DNA of 61,554 nucleotides from Thioalkalivibrio sp. HK1 (lineage in GTDB: Bacteria > Pseudomonadota > Gammaproteobacteria > HK1), in assembly GCA_000583135.1 (NCBI GenBank), contig JFBG01000030.1:1-61554 (forward strand), written 5' to 3'. A model generated the notes under the pieces. That model worked only from the letters and a program-made list of their open reading frames with translations, was not told the origin of the DNA and ran no database searches. Made by a program: the position numbers and the translations under genes. Below, in pieces: positions 1-9,637 of the stretch (positions within the stretch are counted from its first letter, which is position 1; the number at the start of each line of letters is the position of its first letter).

Positions 1-599
1 TCGTCCGATACCGTATAGGGGGCGTGCGGAGCCAGCGCGGTATCGATGCGAGGATGGTTGCGGTACTCGTCATGCACCTCCAATCCGCGCTGGAAATACT
101 CCTTCGTATCCTTGGCCCAAGCGGTGGGGAACTCGATTACCACCATCCCCAATGTGCAGCGCAGTTTGGCGGCATCGACCACGCGCCCGGTCTCTCCCGG
201 ATAGAAATACATGTCGTTGAAACAGGTGGTGCCGCCGCGCAGCATTTCGAGGACCGCAAGTTCGGTTCCGTCGCGCACGAAATTCTCGCTGACCCACTTG
301 CCCTCCACCGGCCACACATGTTCTTTGAGCCAGTCCATGAGCGGCAGATCATCGGCGATCCCCCGCAGCAGACTCATCGCCGCATGGGTGTGGGTATTGA
401 CGAATCCGGGCAATAGCACGTGGTGGCTATCCAAGCGGATCGTTCGCTCGACATCGAATTGCGAGCGCGCCTCTTGGCAAGGGAGGATGGCTTGGATCTT
501 TCCCTTGCGCACCACGATGCCATGATCGTCCAAGACCGTATTTTCCGGTTCGATCGGAATGATCCATCGCGCTTCGATAAGAAGATCGGCTGTTTCCAT
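1..599 (-). CDS. mtaD: 5-methylthioadenosine/S-adenosylhomocysteine deaminase-like amidohydrolase, C-terminus cut by the left edge
   Basis: The frame opens with ATG at 599 and stays open to base 1, giving 199 codons; the rest lies outside the window. This is a metal-dependent hydrolase of the TRZ/ATZ-MtaD family, which deaminates methylthioadenosine or S-adenosylhomocysteine in purine/methionine salvage in the cytosol. The sequence shows an N-terminal beta-sandwich part and the metal-binding NTHTHAAM motif (His70 and His72), followed by SLLRG and LMDWL typical of the family, and GGTTCFNDMY. It is divergent from gyrA. In Pseudomonas mtaD also sits next to gyrA, usually with ubiG after it; ubiG is not in the 452 bp seen here. 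Substrate within the family cannot be fixed from this half of the protein. Confidence 0.85.
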   Translation of the reverse strand, partial: METADLLIEARWIIPIEPENTVLDDHGIVVRKGKIQAILPCQEARSQFDVERTIRLDSHHVLLPGFVNTHTHAAMSLLRGIADDLPLMDWLKEHVWPVEGKWVSENFVRDGTELAVLEMLRGGTTCFNDMYFYPGETGRVVDAAKLRCTLGMVVIEFPTAWAKDTKEYFQRGLEVHDEYRNHPRIDTALAPHAPYTVSD

Positions 600-1051
600 C
601 GGAAAAATGACTCCGAGATCCATTGATTGATTCGGTCGAGGCTGCAAGAAATCGAACGAGGTGCCGATATCGGGAGCCGATCGGATGTGCCTGAATCGGG
701 GGATTCGTCGATCTTGATCCTAAGTATCATAGCCCATCGCTCGCTTTTTCGTGGCATGCAAGATATCGAAGCCGATACCTCGATGCTCGCAGGCCAAACC
801 GATCCCTCATCCGTCCATCGATCCATCGTCCTTGGCGTCCACGTGCTAAAATAGGCGATCTTGGCACGGTTTTTCGCATATCTTCAAAGGCATAAAGCGC
901 GAAAAATCCCCCAAGGTATTCGAAATCCGTCGATCATAGCCATCCCAAGCCTTGGATGAAGGGATCTCGCCCGCATTGCCGTCTATTGCCCTACCCTTTT
1001 CGATCCCTTAGCCGAAGACTCTAGCCGAAGACCCTCTCGAGAACATCGCAA
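600..1051. promoter_or_regulatory. Divergent intergenic region between mtaD and gyrA (452 bp)
   Basis: No convincing gene is seen. Short open frames here have skewed composition and no ribosome binding site. The interval must carry the promoters of the outward-facing mtaD and gyrA, but I could not pick out -35/-10 boxes with confidence. Confidence 0.4.
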
Positions 1052-3802
1052 ATGGCTGATTTTGCAAAAGAAATTCTGCCCGTCGATATCGAAGACGAAA
1101 TGAAGAAGTCCTATCTCGATTACGCCATGAGCGTGATCGTCGGGCGGGCGCTTCCGGATATTCGAGATGGCCTCAAACCGGTGCACCGGCGAGTGCTCTA
1201 TGCGATGCGCGAGCTGGGCAACGATTGGAATAAACCTTATAAAAAATCCGCGCGGGTGGTCGGCGATACCATCGGTAAATATCACCCTCATGGCGAGAGC
1301 GCGGTCTACGATGCATTGGTGCGCATGGCGCAGCACTTTTCCATGCGGGGGATGCTGATCGACGGTCAGGGCAACTTCGGCTCGGTCGATGGCGACCCGC
1401 CGGCGGCGATGCGCTATACCGAGGTTCGAATGGCCCGCCTCGCTCATGATCTGTTGGCGGATATCGACAAGGAAACGGTCGATTTCGTTCCCAACTATGA
1501 CGGATCCGAGATCGAGCCTTCGGTTTTTCCCGCCCGCTTCCCCAATTTATTGGTCAATGGTTCATCGGGGATCGCGGTGGGGATGGCCACCAATATCCCG
1601 CCCCATCACTTGGGCGAGGTCATCGATGCTTGCATCGCGGTCATGGACAATCCATCGATCGATATCAAAGGGATCATGGAGATCATGCCCGGGCCGGACT
1701 TCCCCACCGCGGGCATCATCAATGGCTCGGGGGGGATCGTCGAGGCCTATCACACCGGTCGCGGACGTATTTATGTGCGGGCCCGGGCCAATACCGAAAA
1801 TATCGATGGCGGCAATCGCAAGCGCATCGTCATCACCGAGCTTCCCTATCAAGTCAACAAGGCGCGCTTGCAGGAGAAGATCGCCGAACTCGTCAAGGAA
1901 AAGAAGATCGAGGGGATATCGGAACTGCGGGATGAATCCGACAAGGACGGCATGCGCTTGGTCATCGAGCTGCGGCGCGGAGAGAACGCCGATGTGATGC
2001 TCAAGAACCTCTATCGACAAACGTCCCTGGAGACGGTCTTCGGCATCAACCTCGTCGCCTTGGTCGAGGGTCGTCCGCAGCTGTTGAATATTCGACAGAT
2101 GCTCGATGCCTTCATGCGCCATCGGCGGGAGGTGATCACCCGGCGCACCATTTTCGAACTACGCAAGGCGAGGGAAAGGGCGCATGTCCTCGAAGGGTTT
2201 GCGGTGGCCTTGGCCAATATCGATCAGGTGATTGTCCTGATCCGCGATTCCGCGACCCCCGCCGAGGCCAAGCAGGGTCTGCTCGAGAGGGTATGGAACG
2301 CCGGGGTGGTGCGAGGCATGCTCGAAAGGGCGGGGGCCGATACCTCCAAACCCGAGGATCTGCCGGCGGGCTTGGGGCTTGTAGGAGAGGATTATCGATT
2401 GAGCGAGGCGCAGGCGCAGGCGATCCTCGACTTGCGTCTGTATCGCCTGACGGGGCTCGAGAAGGATCGAATCATCGACGAGTTCGACAAGATTCTCGAA
2501 AAAATCCGTGAACTGCTATGGATTTTGGTCGATCCCGAGCGCTTGCGCGAAGTGGTGCGCGAGGAACTCCTCGAGGTCAAGGAGCAGTTCGCCGATGCCC
2601 GCCGGACCGAGATCGAGGCCTATCGGGAGGGGATGGATATCTTGCACTTGATCAAGCCCCAGGATGTCGTGGTGACGATGTCCTACCAAGGCTATATCAA
2701 GTGGCAGCCGCTGGCCGACTATTCCGCCCAGCGTCGCGGCGGACGAGGAAAGATCGCCGCGAGCACCAAGGAAGAGGATTTCGTGGAGCGACTTTTCGTC
2801 GCCAACTCCCGCGATACGATGCTCTTTTTCTCCAGCCGAGGGCGGGTCTACTGGAAGCCGGTCTATCGCTTGCCGCAGGCGACGCGCACCGCTCGCGGTT
2901 TGCCGCTGGTCAATCTATTGCCGATCGACAGCGAGCAAGGAGAGCGGATCAGCGCCATATTGCCGATGAGCGCCCTCAAAGACGGGGGCTTCATGCTGAT
3001 GGCCACCGCCTCCGGCATTGTCAAAAAGACCCCTTGCGAGGCTTTTTCCCGCCCCCGTGCCAGTGGATTGATCGCCGTGGATCTGCGCGACGACGATCAT
3101 CTGATCGGGGTCGAGGTCACCGGCGGTGGCGACGATGTGATGTTGGCGACGAGCAACGGCCAACTGATTCGTTTCCCCGAGGGCGATGTCAGATCGATGG
3201 GGCGCACGGCGCGCGGAGTGCGGGGGATCCGTCTTGCCCCCGACTCCAAGGTTATCTCCTTGATGATCGGCGCCGATGGACTGGTGCTGACCGCGACCGA
3301 GAACGGCTACGGAAAATGCACATTGGAGAGTGGATATCGATCTCAAAGCCGCGGCGGCAAGGGCTTGCGCTCGATTCTGACCAGCGAACGCAACGGCGCC
3401 GTGGTCGCCGCCCGAACGGTGAGTTTGGAAGACGAGATCATGTTGATCACCGACGGGGGCAAATTGGTGCGCACCCGGGTCAACGAAATCAGCGTGGTCG
3501 GACGCAATACCCAAGGGGTTCGCCTGATCAACTTGGGCGAAAGCGAGATTTTGGTCGGGGTGGAAAAAGTGGTCGAGAGCGAGGAGGCCGAGGATATCGA
3601 ATCGACGCCAATCCCCACCCGGGCCTTGCAACCGCTCGATGAATCCTCTGCACCTTCGATCGCCCCCGATGCCGCTCCTTTCACCTTGGCGCCCCCGGAT
3701 ATCCCCTCGCCCGATCGTTCGGACGATTCCGCTATCGACGACGGCTCGGCCGCCGGCTCGCCGCCGATATCGGCCGAAGACGACGGCGACGACTCGGCAT
3801 GA
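1052..3802 (+). CDS. gyrA: DNA gyrase subunit A
   Basis: Catalytic, DNA-cleaving subunit of gyrase, which introduces negative supercoils as GyrA2GyrB2. The 916-residue frame shows the winged-helix/tower start, the quinolone-resistance region [15 protein letters not shown] with Ser83 and Asp87 in the wild-type (susceptible) state, the active-site Tyr122 in [12 protein letters not shown] (same numbering as E. coli), and the C-terminal beta-pinwheel with the GyrA box QRRGGRG needed for DNA wrapping. The protein ends in a long acidic, Pro/Ser-rich tail (from about residue 835: many D, E, P, S), longer than I expect for the family. It heads the supraoperon; serC, which often follows, is missing. 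Very sure. Confidence 0.98.
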   Translation: MADFAKEILPVDIEDEMKKSYLDYAMSVIVGRALPDIRDGLKPVHRRVLYAMRELGNDWNKPYKKSARVVGDTIGKYHPHGESAVYDALVRMAQHFSMRGMLIDGQGNFGSVDGDPPAAMRYTEVRMARLAHDLLADIDKETVDFVPNYDGSEIEPSVFPARFPNLLVNGSSGIAVGMATNIPPHHLGEVIDACIAVMDNPSIDIKGIMEIMPGPDFPTAGIINGSGGIVEAYHTGRGRIYVRARANTENIDGGNRKRIVITELPYQVNKARLQEKIAELVKEKKIEGISELRDESDKDGMRLVIELRRGENADVMLKNLYRQTSLETVFGINLVALVEGRPQLLNIRQMLDAFMRHRREVITRRTIFELRKARERAHVLEGFAVALANIDQVIVLIRDSATPAEAKQGLLERVWNAGVVRGMLERAGADTSKPEDLPAGLGLVGEDYRLSEAQAQAILDLRLYRLTGLEKDRIIDEFDKILEKIRELLWILVDPERLREVVREELLEVKEQFADARRTEIEAYREGMDILHLIKPQDVVVTMSYQGYIKWQPLADYSAQRRGGRGKIAASTKEEDFVERLFVANSRDTMLFFSSRGRVYWKPVYRLPQATRTARGLPLVNLLPIDSEQGERISAILPMSALKDGGFMLMATASGIVKKTPCEAFSRPRASGLIAVDLRDDDHLIGVEVTGGGDDVMLATSNGQLIRFPEGDVRSMGRTARGVRGIRLAPDSKVISLMIGADGLVLTATENGYGKCTLESGYRSQSRGGKGLRSILTSERNGAVVAARTVSLEDEIMLITDGGKLVRTRVNEISVVGRNTQGVRLINLGESEILVGVEKVVESEEAEDIESTPIPTRALQPLDESSAPSIAPDAAPFTLAPPDIPSPDRSDDSAIDDGSAAGSPPISAEDDGDDSA

Positions 3803-4070
3803 GGCGGCTTGATATGAGATAGAGCCTTGTGAGCGTATGCGGACGAAGATATCGAGAATGCGGGGATCGATCGGCGCGAAAGATCATCGAAAAAACGCCA
3901 GGTAAAAACCCCGATGCGCAATCCACATCCGATCCTCGATCCTCGAAGGCCGAGATCGCCTCGCTCTTTGCCTGTATCTGCGAGGACTCCGTCATCTATC
4001 GAATCACCCGCCATCCGGCTCGATCGTCCCTCCTTCACTCCATCATCGACTTCCAACCCAAGAGACCTCC

Positions 4071-5234
4071 ATGTTTCACATCCAAACCCTCGATTCGATT
4101 TCCGCCACCGGACTTTCACTATTTCCTTGCGAGCGCTATCTCGTCGGTGACGATCCGGAGCGGCCGGATGTGATATTGCTTCGATCGCGCGATCTCCATC
4201 GCCATGCCTTTCCCGAAAGCGTCAAGGCGGTGGCTCGGGCCGGGGCGGGGTTCAACAATATCCCGGTCGATTCTCTGACCGATCGGGGAATCGTGGTCTT
4301 CAATACCCCCGGAGCGAATGCGAACGCGGTCAAGGAATTGACGATGGCCGGGCTGCTGATTTCTTCTCGGCGCCTATGCGATGCTTGGTCTTTCGTGCAG
4401 GGGATCGAAGACGACGATCCCGCTTTCACTCAAGCGATCGAGCAGGGGAAGAAGCGCTTCACGGGTTCTGAGATCGCCGGCCGGACCTTGGGGGTGGTGG
4501 GGCTCGGAGCGATCGGGGTGGAGGTCGCCAATGCCGCCATTTCTTTGGGGATGCGGGTGCTGGGATTCGATCCCTCGATGACGGTGCGCCGGGCGTGGCA
4601 ACTCTCGTCGAGCGTCGACCAAGCGGCGAGCGTGGAGGATATTTTCGCCGCCTCGGATTTCGTTACCTTGCATGTCCCTTTGGGCGAGCATACGCTGAGC
4701 CTTGCCGACGCCCCTCGCATCGCCCGGATGCGCAAGGGAACGACGCTGCTCAATATGTCGCGTAGCGGTATCGCCGACGACGAAGCGGTCTTGAGGGCTC
4801 TCGACGAGGGGCGCTTGGCGAACTACGTCACCGATTTCCCCTCCCCGGCGCTGCGAGGGCATCCGAGGGTCATCGCTTTGCCCCATATCGGAGCCTCCAC
4901 GGTGGAAGCGCAGGAAAATTGCGCGACGATGGTGGCGAAGCAGACGATCGATTTTCTCGAAAGGGGCACGATCGTCAACGCCGTCAATTTCCCCGAGATC
5001 AGGTTGGCCGATAGCGAGGGGAAGCGAATCGCCATCGCCAATGCCAATGTTCCCAATATGCTCGGACAGATCTCCACCGCCATCGCCGACGCCGGACTGA
5101 ATATTCTCGATATGCTCAATCGTTCCCGAGATCGAGTGGCCTATACCCTGACGGATGTCGACGGGGAGGTCTCCCCGGATCTCTTGAAGGCATTGCGCGC
5201 GATCGAAGGGGTGCTCTCGGTCAGGGCCTTGTAA
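4071..5234 (+). CDS. serA: D-3-phosphoglycerate dehydrogenase (short form with ACT domain)
   Basis: Catalyses NAD-dependent oxidation of 3-phosphoglycerate, the first step of serine synthesis. The 387-residue protein has the D-2-hydroxyacid dehydrogenase fold: an early RAGAGFNNIP segment, the Rossmann motif VVGLGAIG around residue 145, LLNMSRSG in the nucleotide-binding half, LPHIGAST with the catalytic His, and a C-terminal ACT domain (NVPNMLGQISTAIADAGLNI) likely for serine feedback. This short form without the intervening domain is common in gammaproteobacterial gyrA-serC-serA-pheA clusters. Here it follows gyrA after a 268-bp gap with no serC. pheA starts 24 bp after its TAA stop, suggesting co-transcription. 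Confidence 0.93.
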   Translation: MFHIQTLDSISATGLSLFPCERYLVGDDPERPDVILLRSRDLHRHAFPESVKAVARAGAGFNNIPVDSLTDRGIVVFNTPGANANAVKELTMAGLLISSRRLCDAWSFVQGIEDDDPAFTQAIEQGKKRFTGSEIAGRTLGVVGLGAIGVEVANAAISLGMRVLGFDPSMTVRRAWQLSSSVDQAASVEDIFAASDFVTLHVPLGEHTLSLADAPRIARMRKGTTLLNMSRSGIADDEAVLRALDEGRLANYVTDFPSPALRGHPRVIALPHIGASTVEAQENCATMVAKQTIDFLERGTIVNAVNFPEIRLADSEGKRIAIANANVPNMLGQISTAIADAGLNILDMLNRSRDRVAYTLTDVDGEVSPDLLKALRAIEGVLSVRAL

Positions 5235-5258
5235 GCGAAAACCGGTGAGCGAAGCCTC

Positions 5259-6293
5259 GTGAGCAAGGATTTCGAACCCCCGTGGTCGGGCGCGAAAAGG
5301 GTTTTGCCGCCCGATCCGCCGCCCGATTCGCCTTACCCAAAGGACGAAGCCCTTGTTTCCTTGCGCGCAACGATCGATTCCATCGACGAGGCAATTCTGG
5401 CGTTGCTCAATCGCCGGGCGCAGGCCGCTATCGATGTGGCGGGCATCAAATCGAGCCTTCCGAGCCCCCCTCGCTACTATCGCCCGGAGCGAGAGGCGCA
5501 GCTGCTAAGCCGTCTCGCCGCTCGCCAAAAACGAGATGGCGGCGCTTTGCCGGCATCGGAAACGATTCGTCTTTTTCGGGAGATCGCATCGAGCTGCCGC
5601 TCGCTCGAGCAGCGCTTGACGATCGCTTGGACCGATCCATCGACGATGCATGCCGCCCTCGGTCATTTCGGAGGCGCCATCGATCTGTGTCGCTTCGAAA
5701 GCGAGGAGGAAGCGCTGGCCGCGGTGGCGGCAAGGCAGTGCGACTATGCGATGATCGCCTTTGTCCATGACGGTTGTGCCAATCCATTGTTGATTGCTGC
5801 GCCCTTCGAAGGACAGGCTTTGGTCGGCGAATGGAGGAACGAGAGGGGGGATGGTTTCCTGGCCGTGGGAGCGGAGCGGGTGCCCGCCTCGGGCAATGCT
5901 TGCAGTGTCTTGTCGATCGCAAGCCAAGACAAAGAAGCCCTTGAAAGAGCCCTGCTCGATGGATCCCCGCCGCCGACGGTGGATTTCTACCCGCTTCGAA
6001 AAACGAGTCTCGATGAAGGCAAGCGGCCATCTGCTCAGGCCGATGGTTGGGCCGATGGTTGGATCGTGCGCATTGCGAATATCGACGAGGAGGCGCTCGA
6101 GGATCGAATCGGTTCGTCGCCGCTCGGAGGGATGCGACGAAGCCCCGCTTGGATCTCGGTCGGGAGTTCCACCGGGAGTTCCGCTTGCCAAGCCGACGAT
6201 GCTTCCCACAGCGGCGAAAATGACGGCGAAAGAGGCCAGAGCCCGATCCTGCTGGGCTCTTTTCCCATCGTCGATACCACCTTCGCGCCTTGA
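5259..6293 (+). CDS. pheA: PheA-like protein: intact chorismate mutase, eroded prephenate dehydratase, ACT-like end
   Basis: Starts at GTG. Residues 32-119 are an AroQ chorismate mutase: LRATIDSIDEAILALLNRR, then YYRPERE, then LFREIASSC, with the Arg/Lys/Glu pattern of the active site kept. After EQRL the prephenate dehydratase (PDT) part is decayed: GPEGTFTQAA reads TDPSTMHAA, PVENSTEG reads FVHDGCANP, and the catalytic Thr-Arg-Phe reads Asp-Gly-Phe (DGFLAVG, 198-204). Only about 10 residues separate LVGEW from DGF, where the family has about 80-100, so the second PDT lobe is gone. A degraded ACT domain follows, ending ILLGSFP like the family's LKVLGSYP. Expected activity: chorismate to prephenate only. 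Lies between serA and tyrA; hisC, often present here, is absent. Confidence 0.8.
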   Translation: MSKDFEPPWSGAKRVLPPDPPPDSPYPKDEALVSLRATIDSIDEAILALLNRRAQAAIDVAGIKSSLPSPPRYYRPEREAQLLSRLAARQKRDGGALPASETIRLFREIASSCRSLEQRLTIAWTDPSTMHAALGHFGGAIDLCRFESEEEALAAVAARQCDYAMIAFVHDGCANPLLIAAPFEGQALVGEWRNERGDGFLAVGAERVPASGNACSVLSIASQDKEALERALLDGSPPPTVDFYPLRKTSLDEGKRPSAQADGWADGWIVRIANIDEEALEDRIGSSPLGGMRRSPAWISVGSSTGSSACQADDASHSGENDGERGQSPILLGSFPIVDTTFAP

Positions 6294-6369
6294 AGAGGGC
6301 TCTTCGAATCCATCGCAAAAGAAGTGGGCGATCGATTCGAAAGCGATTCGAAAGCGATAAGGATCAGTG

Positions 6370-7320
6370 ATGATTCAAAGGCTTTGCATCATCGGCACCG
6401 GGCTGATCGGGGGATCGCTGGCGCGGGATCTCAAACGGCTCGGGGCGGTCGGCGAGGTCGTCGGTTCGAGCCGCAAAGTGGCCAACCTCGAAAGAGCCCT
6501 CGCCTTGGGGGTGATCGACGATTTCGATCCGGATCCCGCCGCCGCCGCTCGCAAGGCGGACATGATCGTGATCGCCGTTCCCTTGGGGGCGATCGCGAGC
6601 GTCTTCGAGCGCCTATGCGCCGGGGGAGGCATCGACGAGAGGGCGGTGATCACCGATGTGGGCAGCGCCAAGGCCTGCGTGATGGAGGCTGCGGCTTCGA
6701 CCCTCTCGCCCGATCAATCGGCGCGTTTCGTCCCCGCCCATCCCATCGCCGGAACCGAACACAGCGGAGTGGAATCATCGATCGAGGGCCTTTTCGAGCG
6801 ACGACGGGTGATCCTGACCCCGATGGAGCGCACCTCCTGCGAAGCGCAATCGAGGGTGAGATGGATGTGGGAGAGGGTGGGAGCCGAAGTGATCGAGATG
6901 GACTTGCACAGGCACGACGAGGTCCTCGCCTTGACCAGCCATCTACCCCATCTTCTGGCTTATACCTTGGTCGATGCCTTGGGTCGGCATCCCGATCATG
7001 CCGAACTCTTTCGCTACTGCGCGGGCGGGTTTTACGATTTCACCCGCATCGCCTCGAGCGATCCGCAGATGTGGCATGACATCTGCCTTGCCAACAAGGA
7101 TGCGGTGGTCGATGCCTTGAACCTTTTTCGCGGCGATCTCGACGGTCTGATCGATGCCGTGCGCCAAGGGCGGGGCGAGACGATACGCTCGGTTTTCGCC
7201 CGCGCCAAGTCCATCCGCGATCGTCATGCCGAATCGGTATCGGGTCAGGCACCTCCCTCGCATCCATCCCAAGACGCTTCGCCATCTTTCGAGTATGCGA
7301 GCGATCGCAACGCATCATGA
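6370..7320 (+). CDS. tyrA: Prephenate dehydrogenase
   Basis: NAD(P)-dependent oxidative decarboxylation of prephenate (or arogenate) on the way to tyrosine. The 316-residue protein begins with the dinucleotide-binding motif LCIIGTGLIGGSLARDL, then VPLGAIASVF, DVGSAKACV, and the catalytic-His segment PAHPIAGTEHSGVESS; LTSHLPHLLAYTL and FYDFTRIASSDPQMWHDI complete the family pattern. ATG at 6370 is chosen because AAGGAT lies at a good distance; GTG directly before it (6367) is an alternative. Its TGA overlaps the aroA start (ATGA), indicating translational coupling; in pseudomonads tyrA and aroA are fused or adjacent. With PheA degraded, prephenate made here would flow mainly to this enzyme. 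Confidence 0.93.
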   Translation: MIQRLCIIGTGLIGGSLARDLKRLGAVGEVVGSSRKVANLERALALGVIDDFDPDPAAAARKADMIVIAVPLGAIASVFERLCAGGGIDERAVITDVGSAKACVMEAAASTLSPDQSARFVPAHPIAGTEHSGVESSIEGLFERRRVILTPMERTSCEAQSRVRWMWERVGAEVIEMDLHRHDEVLALTSHLPHLLAYTLVDALGRHPDHAELFRYCAGGFYDFTRIASSDPQMWHDICLANKDAVVDALNLFRGDLDGLIDAVRQGRGETIRSVFARAKSIRDRHAESVSGQAPPSHPSQDASPSFEYASDRNAS

Positions 7321-8702
7321 CAACCACCGCCCCCATCGACTACCTCGTACGCCCGACCGGAGCCCTTTGCGGCGATATCCGGGTTCCGGGCGACAAGTCG
7401 ATATCCCATCGAAGCCTCATGTTGGCGGCGATCGCCGAGGGGCGAACGCGTATCCGGAACCTGTTGCGGGGCGAGGATGTTTTGGCGACGATGGCCGCCC
7501 TGCGCTCGATGGGGGTGCGGATCGACGATCGCGATCCTCAGCCTTCGAAGGGGGAACGAGGCCGAGACGATATCGACGAGATCGTCGTCCACGGGATCGG
7601 GGATCGAAGCCTTTCGCCCCCTCGATCCGGGGTGTTGGATCTCGGCAACTCCGGCACCTCGATGCGCCTGTTGGCGGGGCTGCTTTGCGCTCGGATCGAC
7701 CGCCCGTGTTCATTGACGGGGGATCCATCGCTGAGTCGGCGTCCGATGCGACGCATCACCGACCCCCTTTCATCGATGGGGGCGAAGATCGAGCCCTCCC
7801 CATCGGGGACGCCGCCCATTCGCCTTGAACCCATCGCCGGCGACCCCTTCCAAGCCCGACTGAGGGCGATCGATTTTTCCGGCGATGTGGTCAGCGCCCA
7901 AGTCAAATCCGCCATCTTGCTCGCCGGGCTTCGGGCCCGAGGGACAACCTGCTACACCGAGCCGGGGCCGAGTCGAGACCATACCGAGAGGATGTTGGCG
8001 GCTTTCGGGGCCCCGCCTTCGCAAGAGGGGCTTCGTACTTGCATCGAGGGGGGGATCGGCCTTCGGGGAACGGTGATCGATGTGCCGGGGGATCTTTCCT
8101 CGGCGGCGTTTTTTCTCGCCGCCGCCGCCGGTCGGCCGGGCTCGGATATCATCGTGAGGGGGGTCGGGATCAACCCCACCCGCAGCGGGGTGCTGTCGAT
8201 CCTCGAGGGGATGGGAGCGCGGATCGAACGGCACGACATTCGGGGCAGCGGTGGCGAGCCGGTCGCGGATCTTCGAGTACGGGGTACGCGATTGCAAGGC
8301 ATCGATATCGATCCGGCATCGGTGCCCTTGGCCATCGACGAGTTTCCGGCGATCTTCGTCGCCGCCGCCGCCGCTCGGGGATGCACTCGAGTGCGCGGGG
8401 CCAAGGAGCTGCGGATCAAGGAAAGCGATCGGATCGCCGCCGTCGCCGACGCTCTTTTCGCGCTTCGCATCGAGGTCGAGGTCTTCGATGACGGCATGGC
8501 CATCACCGGCGGAGAGATCGCCGGAGGGAGCGTCGACAGCGCCTCGGATCACCGGATCGCCATGGCTTTCGCCACCGCCGGGATCGGCGAAGGATCCTTG
8601 CGGATCCGGGATTGCCGTCACGTGGCGACCTCCTTCCCCGGCTTCGTTGCGCTGGCAGGCGAGGTCGGCCTTGACATCGAGGTGCAAGGCGGCGATGCCT
8701 GA
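7317..8702 (+). CDS. aroA: 3-phosphoshikimate 1-carboxyvinyltransferase (EPSP synthase)
   Basis: Transfers enolpyruvate from PEP to shikimate-3-phosphate, the sixth step of the shikimate pathway. 461 residues. Motifs: VPGDKSISHRSLMLAAIAEG near the N-terminus (substrate-binding Lys, Ser and Arg), LGNSGTSMRLLAG, and in the second half RVRGAKELRIKESDRI and SDHRIAMAFA. Start overlaps tyrA by 4 bp and its end overlaps cmk by 8 bp, so the three genes are a tightly coupled unit. Confidence 0.96.
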   Translation: MTTTAPIDYLVRPTGALCGDIRVPGDKSISHRSLMLAAIAEGRTRIRNLLRGEDVLATMAALRSMGVRIDDRDPQPSKGERGRDDIDEIVVHGIGDRSLSPPRSGVLDLGNSGTSMRLLAGLLCARIDRPCSLTGDPSLSRRPMRRITDPLSSMGAKIEPSPSGTPPIRLEPIAGDPFQARLRAIDFSGDVVSAQVKSAILLAGLRARGTTCYTEPGPSRDHTERMLAAFGAPPSQEGLRTCIEGGIGLRGTVIDVPGDLSSAAFFLAAAAGRPGSDIIVRGVGINPTRSGVLSILEGMGARIERHDIRGSGGEPVADLRVRGTRLQGIDIDPASVPLAIDEFPAIFVAAAAARGCTRVRGAKELRIKESDRIAAVADALFALRIEVEVFDDGMAITGGEIAGGSVDSASDHRIAMAFATAGIGEGSLRIRDCRHVATSFPGFVALAGEVGLDIEVQGGDA

Positions 8703-9417
8703 TACCGCTGCCGAGCGACCGGGTTCGCCGCCGCCGGTGATCGCCATCGACGGCCCCGCCGCCTCCGGCAAGGGAACCGTGGCTCGCTTGCTCGCCCGAT
8801 CCTTGGGCTATTCCATCCTCGATAGCGGCGCCCTCTATCGCATCCTCGCTCTCATCGCCCGGCGATCAAGCGTTGCCTGCGATCGAGAGCGAGATCTGGT
8901 CTTGCTGGTTGCGAAGATCGAGGGCGAGATCGAATTCCTTCCCGATCCCTTGGAGGGCTCGAGGCCCTTCATGAAGGGTGAGGATATCGGGGATGCGATT
9001 CGCAGCGAGCGATGCAGCGAGGATGCCGCTCGGGTTTCCGTCCACCCCCAAGTACGCCAAGCCCTGCTCGGCCTGCAAAGGAGTTTTCGCTCTTATCCGG
9101 GCTTGGTCGCCGACGGTCGGGATATGGGCAGCGTGGTTTTCCCCGACGCCTTCTTGAAGGTTTTCCTCGAGGCCGGGGTCGATGAACGGGCGAGGCGGCG
9201 CCATCGGCAATTGATTGAAAAGGGTATCTCCGTTACCATTGACGAAATCAAGCAGCGGATCGTGTCGCGCGATACCCAGGACAGCACCCGTGCCGTCGCC
9301 CCGCTGCGCCCGAAGAACATGGCGGCCGATGTGCTGTCGGTGGATACGACATCCCAAACCGCCGCCGAAGTCGCCGACGATTTACTGGAAATCGCAAGAC
9401 TCCGTCTTGCCGGTTGA
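8695..9417 (+). CDS. cmk: Cytidylate kinase
   Basis: Phosphorylates CMP/dCMP with ATP. The start is ATG at 8695, overlapping the aroA stop, and gives 240 residues. It shows the P-loop VIAIDGPAASGKGT, LDSGALYRI, the NMP-binding insert (EIEFLPDP...GEDIGDAIRSE), GLVADGRDMGSVVFPDA, and RDTQDSTRAVAPLRP in the lid. The cmk-rpsA order is conserved in Gammaproteobacteria. It is followed by 220 bp before rpsA, long enough to carry a separate rpsA promoter. Confidence 0.95.
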   Translation: MPDTAAERPGSPPPVIAIDGPAASGKGTVARLLARSLGYSILDSGALYRILALIARRSSVACDRERDLVLLVAKIEGEIEFLPDPLEGSRPFMKGEDIGDAIRSERCSEDAARVSVHPQVRQALLGLQRSFRSYPGLVADGRDMGSVVFPDAFLKVFLEAGVDERARRRHRQLIEKGISVTIDEIKQRIVSRDTQDSTRAVAPLRPKNMAADVLSVDTTSQTAAEVADDLLEIARLRLAG

Positions 9418-9637
9418 TCGATCATCCATCGGTATGGTCGAGGCTTCGTCGGGCATCGTTCCAAGCGCGTTACCCGCGGCGCTTGGAGGCGGTGCGCAGC
9501 AGGTGGTGTTCGAAAAAATAACGATATCGTCATTCTCGGCAAGCACTGAAATCGAATTTCAAAGCGCTCGAACGCTTCGCTTGCCGGATTGCGTTTTCTA
9601 ACTTGCGGGTCTCAACTGAAGGAAAATCGATTCGGTC

